Origin: Fidelibacterota bacterium
Lineage (GTDB): Bacteria > Pseudomonadota > Alphaproteobacteria > Rhodospirillales > Rhodospirillaceae
NCBI GenBank assembly: GCA_947473445.1
Contig: CANJEU010000029.1
Span: 1 to 11,704, forward strand
DNA length: 11,704 nt
Direction: 5' to 3'
Shown in pieces: positions 6,178 through 11,704 of the stretch; within the stretch, counting starts at the first letter, position 1; each line of letters begins with the position of its first letter. Below the pieces are notes generated by a model, which worked only from the letters and a program-made list of their open reading frames with translations, did no database searches and was not told where the DNA came from. The translations under genes were made by a program, and so were the position numbers.

Positions 6178-6789
6178 ATGTCCCAATCGTTTGCTGACTA
6201 CGTGCAGACTTTCTTCGACGCCTTGAAGTCGGTTGCTGTTACCGACGCGGGCGGCGCTGTGATTGATGTCGACGCCGGCATCGCGCGCGTTCACGAAATT
6301 ATGCGACGCGTCGCCCGCGGTACAGGCAAGGTGATGTTTGTAGGCAATGGCGGATCGGCTGGAATTGCCGGACACCTCGCTATCGATTTTGCAAAGAACG
6401 GCGGCGTGCGGGCGGTGACCTTCAACGACGCCTCGTCGCTGACCTGCCTCGGCAACGATCTCGGCTACGACCAGGTCTTTGCCAAGCAAGTTCAGATGCA
6501 AGGATTTGCCGGCGATGTGCTCATCGCCATCTCAAGCTCGGGCGGTTCCAAGAATATTTTGAATGCCGCCCATGCTGCGGCGGACATGAACTGCGACGTC
6601 ATCACATTCAGCGGATTTAAGCCGGACAACGCATTGCGCCGCCTCGGCGCGGTGAATTTCTACGTCGATTCCGGCGTCTACGGTTTCGTCGAAACCGGCC
6701 ATCAGGCGATCCTGCATGCCATCCTCGACACCGCCATGGGATGGACCACGGCGACAAAGACGATCCAGCCGAGCACGCCTCTCACCTAA
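6178..6789 (+). CDS. SIS-domain sugar-phosphate isomerase, GmhA-like
   Basis: SIS-domain proteins bind phosphosugars. GmhA converts sedoheptulose 7-phosphate to D-glycero-manno-heptose 7-phosphate for lipopolysaccharide or capsule heptose. The protein has 203 residues with one SIS domain: VGNGGSAGIAGHLAIDFA (55-72), FNDASSLTCLGNDLGYDQVF (82-101, very GmhA-like), and the phosphate-binding SSSGGSKN (119-126). Against E. coli GmhA aligned by eye, H66 matches H61, and the H175/H180 pair matches H175 and catalytic H180. The catalytic E65 position appears to be aspartate (D70). It therefore may be a GmhA relative with another sugar substrate rather than a true phosphoheptose isomerase. No heptose kinase, phosphatase or nucleotidyltransferase gene lies nearby. 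The gene has its own predicted promoter and ends 13 bp from a convergent small gene. Confidence 0.85.
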   Translation: MSQSFADYVQTFFDALKSVAVTDAGGAVIDVDAGIARVHEIMRRVARGTGKVMFVGNGGSAGIAGHLAIDFAKNGGVRAVTFNDASSLTCLGNDLGYDQVFAKQVQMQGFAGDVLIAISSSGGSKNILNAAHAAADMNCDVITFSGFKPDNALRRLGAVNFYVDSGVYGFVETGHQAILHAILDTAMGWTTATKTIQPSTPLT

Positions 6790-6802
6790 AAACGCCTTCG
6801 GC

Positions 6803-7030
6803 CTAGCGCATGCCTTTGCCGCGTCGCGGCATGAGCTGATGGCCCGTCATCAAACTGATGATATGGGCCGTTGTCGCGAGGATCGCGACGAACAGCAAAA
6901 TCATGATGAGGTTATAGGGCATCAGGCGCGGGCGAAGTGGGTCTATGGGCCGACGCGCGGCCAGAACGCAAAGTGCAAATAGCGCGATCTCTGCAACGAG
7001 AACCGCAATCGTGATTTGGAGAGACGTCAT
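6803..7030 (-). CDS. Small two-helix membrane protein, function unknown
   Basis: This 75-residue protein has two hydrophobic helices, about 4-24 (ITIAVLVAEIALFALCVLAA) and 40-62 (NLIMILLFVAILATTAHIISL), joined by a basic-and-proline loop RRPIDPLRPRLMPY. The C-terminus is basic (PRRGKGMR). The charged loop and tail suggest that both face the cytoplasm together, but this is inference. It lies 37 bp behind the four-cysteine exported protein on the same strand and may be the last gene of the secretin operon, though independent expression is possible. No strong ribosome site is seen (AAAAAG next to the ATG). The membrane pattern over the whole length supports a real gene. I do not recognise a named family. 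Confidence 0.7.
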   Translation of the reverse strand: MTSLQITIAVLVAEIALFALCVLAARRPIDPLRPRLMPYNLIMILLFVAILATTAHIISLMTGHQLMPRRGKGMR

Positions 7031-7067
7031 CTTTTTCGCTTCGTAAGTCGATGGGGCGCGGGCGAAT

Positions 7068-7388
7068 CTATTTCGCCGGGGTACAGCTGATCAAGGGTGG
7101 CTTGGAGGAGGCGGCCGGATCAACGAGGCGTTCATGGGAAAATGCGCAGAACTCCACATCTTTACCTTCCGGGATGGGCTTGGGCATGCACAGGGTCTCT
7201 CCCTCCGCCCGATTACCCTTATGCGTATAGGTGAAATAGACGTTCATTTGGCAGGTCTCAGGCTTCTCAAAGGTGCTGAATACGACGAAGCCCCGGGAAG
7301 AATACTCGGTGCGGAAAGTCGCGGCATCGGCTTGCGCTGCAGCGAGTAGCGCGAGCGCGCCGGCACCATATAAACAAAGTGATCGCAT
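7068..7388 (-). CDS. Small exported protein with four cysteines, function unknown
   Basis: The protein has 106 residues. A signal peptide (MRSLCLYGAGALALLAAAQA) ends with a probable signal peptidase I site after ADA (residue 22). The mature part of about 84 residues contains four cysteines, C46, C67, C81 and C102, enough for two disulfides in the periplasm, within a strand-rich sequence (FVVFSTF, CQMNVYFTYTH). I do not recognise the family. The start at 7388 is fixed by GGAGGGA (complement of 7396-7402) 7 bases upstream, and it lies only 2 bp after the stop of the Sel1 gene. That spacing indicates one transcript with the secretin genes. A role as a periplasmic accessory or as a cargo of the secretion machine is possible but not shown. 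Confidence 0.8.
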   Translation of the reverse strand: MRSLCLYGAGALALLAAAQADAATFRTEYSSRGFVVFSTFEKPETCQMNVYFTYTHKGNRAEGETLCMPKPIPEGKDVEFCAFSHERLVDPAASSKPPLISCTPAK

Positions 7389-7390
7389 GC

Positions 7391-8119
7391 CTACTTCCCT
7401 CCGTTCGCCGTCGCCAAGATATCGGCTTCTGTCAGGTCCCGCACGGGGTCGGGGTCGCCGGGCAGTGCCTTCACCAGATTCTGGCCGATCATTCTGGCTA
7501 AATTGAATTGCGCGTTGATGTGAGGACCACGGCTGAGCGCACGCCGATACCAGGAAGCGGCAGTTTCCGGGTTTGTTTCCACCCCATATCCCTGCTGGTA
7601 AGCATATCCCATCATGAATTCGGCCATGGGAAGCTTTTGCTCCGCTGATCTGCGGAAATAGGGAATCGCCGCCTTCCAGTCTGCCGCGAAGCCGGCTTGG
7701 CCGGTTGAGATCATGACCCCCAAAGTATATTGGGATTCTCGGTGTCCCTTCAGCGCAGCCTGTTCATACAGCAGGGCAGCTTGGGTCGCGCTCTTCTCGA
7801 CTCCGACGCCGTTTGTATAGGCGGTTGCAAGCCAGTGCATGGCGTCGGGTTCATTTTTTGCAGCCGCATCCTTGAGCAGCGCGATCGCCTTCGGGACATC
7901 GCTCGGCACGCCATCGCCCCGGCCGTAACGCGCGCCGAGTTCGGCCTGAGCGCGCAGGTCTCCCTTGGCCATGCGCGCTTCCAGCTCAGCGATGGTCAAG
8001 TCTTGAAGCGCCGGTGCCTCCTTTTCGACCGAGACGCCGCCTTTATCTGTTGTCGAAGCGAAAGCAGGCAGCGTGGGCGCTAAGATCAAAGCGAGGAGAG
8101 AGGGAAATATTTTAAACAT
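7391..8119 (-). CDS. Periplasmic Sel1-repeat protein
   Basis: The protein has 242 residues. It starts with a signal peptide cut probably after AFA (residue 21), then a linker, then about four Sel1-like (TPR-related) helical repeats: roughly 55-90 (AQAELGARYGRGDGV), 91-126 (AMHWLATAYTNGVGV), 127-163 (SQYTLGVMISTG) and 164-200 (AEFMMGYAYQQGYGV), with a partial one after 201. Such repeats form a superhelix for protein binding. The gene begins 15 bp after the secretin stop, and no clear ribosome site precedes it, so translation may depend on the secretin gene. A TPR-like protein next to secretin genes recalls MshN of MSHA pilus clusters and other assembly factors. It may help secretin assembly or hold subunits in the periplasm; this is inference from position. 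Confidence 0.9.
   Translation of the reverse strand: MFKIFPSLLALILAPTLPAFASTTDKGGVSVEKEAPALQDLTIAELEARMAKGDLRAQAELGARYGRGDGVPSDVPKAIALLKDAAAKNEPDAMHWLATAYTNGVGVEKSATQAALLYEQAALKGHRESQYTLGVMISTGQAGFAADWKAAIPYFRRSAEQKLPMAEFMMGYAYQQGYGVETNPETAASWYRRALSRGPHINAQFNLARMIGQNLVKALPGDPDPVRDLTEADILATANGGK
7396..7402 (-). promoter_or_regulatory. Ribosome binding site of the four-cysteine exported protein
   Basis: The minus strand reads GGAGGGA, 7 bases before the ATG at 7388. It lies within the last codons of the Sel1 gene, so the small gene has its own strong translation signal and is likely a real gene. Confidence 0.6.
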
Positions 8120-8133
8120 GCGGTTTGCCGTGA

Positions 8134-10224
8134 CTAAGGTTTAGAGATTTCCAGCGAACTTTCAGCCTTCGGGGGGCGCGCCCATTCACCTAACTTCGAG
8201 CGAAACGCATCGCGGACCTGACGGGCCTGATCCGGCCCGTCGATGATATACGGCGTGATCAGCACGATCAGTTCCGTGCGGTCGATGGATTGAGATCCGC
8301 TCTTGAACAGGTTTCCAAGGAACGGAATGTCCTTCAGGTAGGGAATACCGCTGTCGCCTTTGCTGAAGTTCTCCTGAATCATCCCCCCGAGCAGGACGGT
8401 CTCGCCATCATTGAGTGATAGTGTCGTTTGGAGCGAGCGGTTGATGATGAGCGGGCTTTGCACACCCGAGAGATTGTTGGCCTGTGCCGAGCTCACCTGC
8501 TGAGAAACGGTCAGCTCGACGCGCCGGTTTGAATTAATGACTGGCTCGATGTTCAAGATCACGCCTGTGTCGCGATACTGAATCGACTGAAGGATAGAGG
8601 TGTTCCCTGCGACCTGGCCCGAAGCGGTCTCCTGAGCTGTGATAATGGGAACCTGAGTGCCGACGCTGATCGCGGCCGGCTTGCCGCTCGAGGTTACCAG
8701 ACGCGGACTAGACAACACTTGCAATCGATTGGTGCTGGCCAGCGCGTTGACGCGGGCCAGGAGCTGCGCGCGACTGCGCACCAGACTAAAGAAAAGGCCA
8801 CCATCGTCCGATTGCACCACCGTCTGGTTCGGACTGGGCGCACGTTCGCTGTCGAAGTCGAAGACGAGACCGAGATTCTCGCTGTCACGCAGCGTGACTT
8901 CGGCGATGGTCGCTTCGATCATGACTTCGAGCGGCGCACGATCCATCTGCTGCACAAGGCTGCGGAACTGTGCATATTCTTCCGCCGAGCCGACAAAGAT
9001 CAATGCGTTGCGCTGTTCGTCGACCATGATGCGCTGTCGGTTGATGGAAGAAGGGCTCGCCATGCCGGTCGCCGCTGCTGCGGTTGGTGTGGCCGTGTTG
9101 ACTGTCAATGCGCCGCCCTGCCCAACCATGCCTTCCATGACATTGGCGATATCCTTCGCCTGCGCATTGAAAACTTGATGATAGAAAGCGCCTTGATTGC
9201 TGACCGTCTGCGAGGGCTGATCAAGCTCAGAGGCCCATTGCAGCACGTGTTGCAAACCCGCTTCGCCCGTGGAAAAAGCAATGATGACGTTCAGCGCTTC
9301 AACGGGAATAAGCTTGATCGACGAATTGACTCCGCCGCCAATGCCAATGCTATAGCCTTCGGCTGTGAGAATCTCGACCAGCTGCTGGGCAAGGCGCGGA
9401 GCGCTCCAAAACGCCGGGGCGATTTTGAGGCTCTGATGACCGGCCATATAGGGCTGGTCAAGCGTCTCGATGATCTCAACAGCCGAACGCACGTCGTCGT
9501 CGCTCCCGAGAAGGAGGAGGCCGTTAGCAGAAGGAAGTGCAATGGCCTGGATGCGATCGCCCATGACGAGATTGAGCCAGATCGTCATGTTCGCCTGCGC
9601 AACGCTGTTGAGCGGCTGGAAGTAAAACAGTGGCCGCATATCGGAAGGAACGGATGATGACGTCCGCGAGCGAATAATGCGCGGAATCGGCTTCTTTACA
9701 TTTGTGGCCTCGACGACGCGGTAGACGTTGTTGGAATAGACGACGCTAATGCCGTAGTTACCCAGCACCTCCGTTACCAACTCGAAAAATTCGTTAGGAT
9801 TTAGCGGCTCTCCCGTGCGCAGGGTGACCATCACGTCGCGCTGCGTCACCGCATTGTCGATCTCGAACGTCACTTTGAGCATTTCGCCGAACACCGTATT
9901 AACAAAAGCCGGCAGGCGGATGCCTTCAAAGTTGATGCTGATGGGTTCGCCCGAAAGGCGTGGCGGTGTGGAGGCCAGGATCGGTTCGGACCTGCTGCGC
10001 CCTTCCGGGATTCCCGGTCCTGATTTTGCCTCCAGCTTTGTACGCTGCTGTGAGGGTTGCGAGTTCGCCAGGGTAATGCTCTCGGAAGCGTCGGCGGCCT
10101 TGGGAATTCCCAGGGGCTCGGTGATGGGAAGCGGAACTTTAGCGCAGCTTTGAAGGACCAGCAGCGCACCCACCAAGGACAGGCAGGTTACGGTGCGCAG
10201 GCTTTGTTGAATCGACTTTTTCAT
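8134..10224 (-). CDS. gspD: Secretin, GspD/PilQ family, with lipoprotein signal
   Basis: It forms the multimeric outer-membrane channel of a type II secretion or type IV pilus-like system. The protein has 696 residues. The N-terminus is a lipoprotein signal peptide with lipobox LQSC (C27), followed by a disordered linker to about 92. Periplasmic domains follow in GspD order: N0 about 95-172, N1 about 197-257, N2 about 263-337, N3 about 345-428 with a T/A/P/S-rich insert (377-394). The secretin core runs from about 430 (PLEVMIEATIAEVTL) through VGTQVPII (521-528), YRDTGVILNIEPVI (550-563) and PLIINRSLQTTLSLNDGETVLLGGMI (591-616) to VLITPYII (654-661). I chose the ATG at 10224 because it gives the signal peptide directly and lies 4 bp after the preceding stop; an upstream in-frame ATG at 10314 would add 30 residues inside the previous gene. 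GspD, MshL and PilQ are all possible names. Confidence 0.93.
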   Translation of the reverse strand: MKKSIQQSLRTVTCLSLVGALLVLQSCAKVPLPITEPLGIPKAADASESITLANSQPSQQRTKLEAKSGPGIPEGRSRSEPILASTPPRLSGEPISINFEGIRLPAFVNTVFGEMLKVTFEIDNAVTQRDVMVTLRTGEPLNPNEFFELVTEVLGNYGISVVYSNNVYRVVEATNVKKPIPRIIRSRTSSSVPSDMRPLFYFQPLNSVAQANMTIWLNLVMGDRIQAIALPSANGLLLLGSDDDVRSAVEIIETLDQPYMAGHQSLKIAPAFWSAPRLAQQLVEILTAEGYSIGIGGGVNSSIKLIPVEALNVIIAFSTGEAGLQHVLQWASELDQPSQTVSNQGAFYHQVFNAQAKDIANVMEGMVGQGGALTVNTATPTAAAATGMASPSSINRQRIMVDEQRNALIFVGSAEEYAQFRSLVQQMDRAPLEVMIEATIAEVTLRDSENLGLVFDFDSERAPSPNQTVVQSDDGGLFFSLVRSRAQLLARVNALASTNRLQVLSSPRLVTSSGKPAAISVGTQVPIITAQETASGQVAGNTSILQSIQYRDTGVILNIEPVINSNRRVELTVSQQVSSAQANNLSGVQSPLIINRSLQTTLSLNDGETVLLGGMIQENFSKGDSGIPYLKDIPFLGNLFKSGSQSIDRTELIVLITPYIIDGPDQARQVRDAFRSKLGEWARPPKAESSLEISKP

Positions 10225-10228
10225 AAGC

Positions 10229-10747
10229 TCATTTCTTTCCACTTCCGGCGGCGAGATTGTCCGTCTTCGAGACGCCAAACAATTTGAGGACTTTCTCCAC
10301 GCCATTCTCATCATAAATCAGTTCGCTCGTGTCTATCTTCTTAATCACGGCGCCGTTCGGCAGGGGCTGGCCACTGGCGATCCGCTGGATGCGCTTGCCC
10401 TGCTCGAGTTCAATGACCGCGACCCGGGCCTTTCCATCCTGGACGGTTCCAATAAACCGCCACGGGGGCCCTTCGGGCTTCTTCTCGACGACGACCTTTG
10501 CCTTTGTCGGATCCTCCGCCCACAGATTGATGCGCGCCAACCCATCGCGCAAAGACCCGGTCCGGTACGGTGCCCACTGCGGAAAAGGCCACTTGTCGGC
10601 CGTATCGACGGCCGCCGGGTCCTTCATGGCCTTATAGGTCCCCGCGCTCAGTCCAATGAAGAGCGCAAGGCCCGCGACCGCGAGATGGGCCGTGTAGGGC
10701 CGTAAGATCACGAGCCATTGGGCGATTTGTATGCGTAAGCGCTCCAC
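10229..10747 (-). CDS. GspC/PilP-like inner-membrane coupling protein
   Basis: The protein has 172 residues. It has a short cytoplasmic start, one membrane helix about 20-37 (AHLAVAGLALFIGLSAGTY), a proline-rich periplasmic linker, and a small beta domain about 95-157: PPWRFIGTVQDGKARVAVIE, then GQPLPNGAVIKKIDTSELIY. This is the homology-region type domain that in GspC and PilP contacts the secretin N0 domain. There is no PDZ domain, unlike many GspC proteins, and no lipobox, unlike PilP. The start is GTG at 10747 with AGGGA (complement of 10756-10760) 8 bases before it. It lies 12 bp after the GspM-like gene and 4 bp before the secretin start, which supports its role as the link between inner membrane platform and secretin. 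Confidence 0.85.
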   Translation of the reverse strand: MERLRIQIAQWLVILRPYTAHLAVAGLALFIGLSAGTYKAMKDPAAVDTADKWPFPQWAPYRTGSLRDGLARINLWAEDPTKAKVVVEKKPEGPPWRFIGTVQDGKARVAVIELEQGKRIQRIASGQPLPNGAVIKKIDTSELIYDENGVEKVLKLFGVSKTDNLAAGSGKK

Positions 10748-10759
10748 CGTCGATGTCCC

Positions 10760-11404
10760 TTAACTGCGTTCTGCGGAGCGGTAAAAGGCCGAAACGTCGA
10801 CCTCAATACGGGCATTTCGGCCCGCGCGGACCAGGAGGCGATCGACGACCACCGCTTTGTCGCCTTCGGCGACATCGGCCAAGAAATGAGCAAGCCCGCG
10901 CGCCTCAAACGGCAAAATCAGCTTGGCGGTCATGCGCTGGATGGTTGAAAGGGCATTTTCGGGCTCTCCAGGCTGAGCCTGACGCACCAGGGGTACCCGC
11001 CGCACCTGGATTTGAGCGATGGGCTCGAGCTTATGGGGGGTCAGCCGGTCCCGCAGCCAGCGCTCGAAGCTGGCGTCGGCAAGACCGGGTGTTTGTGCGC
11101 TCCACAACCGTTCCTCAAGCAGCGACTTGAGGACCTGGCTTTGTTGTTTGCGCTCCTCCCAGCCGCCCGAGGCAATCTGCGCTTCGAGCCGCGCGAGGTC
11201 GACTTTCGCCCTCGCATGCTCGCGCTCGAGCCGCCCCGTGAACTGATGCATCCCGATGAGCGCGGAGATCACAAGAATCGCCACCACGCCCGAGATCATA
11301 AGCTTCAGGCGTTCGTTGAGCACGATGTCGTGCCCGATCCTGCGTGCGAATTCGTCGCGAGCTCGATCGAACAGCTTCTGCAAGGTTGGGAAAGACGAGC
11401 TCAT
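10760..11404 (-). CDS. GspM/PilO-like inner-membrane platform protein
   Basis: The protein has 214 residues. A cytoplasmic start of about 33 residues precedes one membrane helix about 34-52 (KLMISGVVAILVISALIG). A charged coiled-coil segment about 55-105 follows, then a C-terminal ferredoxin-like region (about 155-208: MTAKLILPFEARGLAHFLAD, VVVDRLLVRAG, RIEVDVSAFYRS). This is the layout of GspM and PilO, bitopic proteins that pair with GspL or PilN in the periplasm and support the ATPase platform. The ATG at 11404 overlaps the stop of the upstream gene as ATGA, and no Shine-Dalgarno sequence is visible, so translational coupling is likely. A longer in-frame reading back to 11587 would overlap the GspL-like gene and lacks family features. 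Sequence conservation in this family is low, so the assignment rests mainly on layout and gene order. Confidence 0.82.
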   Translation of the reverse strand: MSSSFPTLQKLFDRARDEFARRIGHDIVLNERLKLMISGVVAILVISALIGMHQFTGRLEREHARAKVDLARLEAQIASGGWEERKQQSQVLKSLLEERLWSAQTPGLADASFERWLRDRLTPHKLEPIAQIQVRRVPLVRQAQPGEPENALSTIQRMTAKLILPFEARGLAHFLADVAEGDKAVVVDRLLVRAGRNARIEVDVSAFYRSAERS

Positions 11405-11704
11405 GACGTCGGCCACTGACGAGGTTCCACTTGCATACTGAGTCGCAACTCGCGTTGCTGGTTGCCGACCGTCCCGCTCACGTTCGAAAAGTGATCGTCT
11501 TTTTCGAACATCTCGATAAAGAACGGCGCTTCCAACGGGCGATCTGCTTGCACCAGGATTTCCAAGTTGCCGCCATCGAACGACCACTCGCCGACAGAAA
11601 CTTTGCTGTCGAGCAGCAGCGCCATCACGGTGTTCATCGTCTCGAACTGCGACGGCAGACGATCGAGCGAAAGATAGGCTTCAATGCTTTCCAGGTTCGT
11701 GAAG
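11401..11704 (-). CDS. GspL/PilN-like protein, C-terminal part (runs off the right edge)
   Basis: Only the last 100 residues are present; the frame stays open to base 11704. The visible part begins FTNLESIEAYLSLDRLPSQF, continues with helical MNTVMALLLDSK, and then strands VSVGEWSFDGGNLEILVQAD, with APFFIEMFEKDDHFSNVSG and a last strand ELRLSMQVEP. This fits the periplasmic ferredoxin-like end of GspL or PilN, where a small domain measures and sums short pairs of residues ('lP...l..l......i.l...s.....l.l'). The actin-like cytoplasmic domain and membrane helix would be upstream. It overlaps the GspM-like gene by 4 bases. Alternatives are a fused PilM-PilN (MshI-like) protein; the missing part would decide. 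Confidence 0.75.
   Translation of the reverse strand, partial: FTNLESIEAYLSLDRLPSQFETMNTVMALLLDSKVSVGEWSFDGGNLEILVQADRPLEAPFFIEMFEKDDHFSNVSGTVGNQQRELRLSMQVEPRQWPTS

Noticed and set aside
6817..6831. Near-perfect palindrome TGCCGCG-T-CGCGGCA at the end of the small membrane protein gene
   Set aside because: It lies in the coding sequence for the basic C-terminus and has no T-run. High GC makes such palindromes likely by chance, although a role at this convergent gene end cannot be excluded.
7061..7077. Hairpin GGCGAA/TTCGCC around the stop of the four-cysteine protein gene
   Set aside because: It has a 6 bp stem but no T-run on either strand, so I do not call it a terminator. It could slow RNA decay, but nothing shows this.
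8719..9657. Open frame of 312 codons on the plus strand, antisense to the secretin
   Set aside because: It fully overlaps the well-supported secretin domains on the other strand, is rich in R and H, and lacks any recognisable motif.

Overview
The window looks like a chromosomal segment of an alphaproteobacterium. The evidence is the alphaproteobacterial style of the RecX start, the argD-argF-hslO order, an ApaG with the long EEQSSP start, and high-GC coding with GTG starts. I cannot name the family. I see no insertion sequence, phage gene, CRISPR array, tRNA or rRNA.

Left part (1-4889): the start of recX runs leftward off the edge. Next to it and divergent is an ABC-2 type export permease with its own rho-independent terminator. 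Then comes a rightward cluster: argD, argF, hslO (Hsp33) and an unnamed exported protein. These genes are tightly packed: 21 bp between argD and argF, a 13-16 bp overlap between argF and hslO, and a 4 bp ATGA overlap between hslO and the exported protein. ArgD and ArgF are arginine biosynthesis enzymes. Hsp33 is a redox-switched holdase chaperone.

Middle part (4899-6789): apaG and folE (GTP cyclohydrolase I) run leftward as a probable two-gene unit. A divergent intergenic region of about 210 bp carries a recognisable promoter for each side and two families of short inverted repeats. To its right is a stand-alone SIS-domain sugar-phosphate isomerase resembling GmhA.

Right part (6803-11704): a leftward operon for an outer-membrane secretin machine enters from the right edge. 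In transcription order it has the C-terminal end of a GspL/PilN-like protein, a GspM/PilO-like protein, a GspC/PilP-like protein and a GspD-type secretin with a lipobox. After these come a periplasmic Sel1-repeat protein, a small exported four-cysteine protein and a small two-helix membrane protein. The order L-M-C-D matches pilN-O-P-Q rather than a classical gsp operon, while the secretin has a full GspD-like N0-N3 layout. This assembly with its three accessory genes is the most interesting part of the window. The ATPase, platform protein and pilins must lie beyond the right edge or elsewhere.
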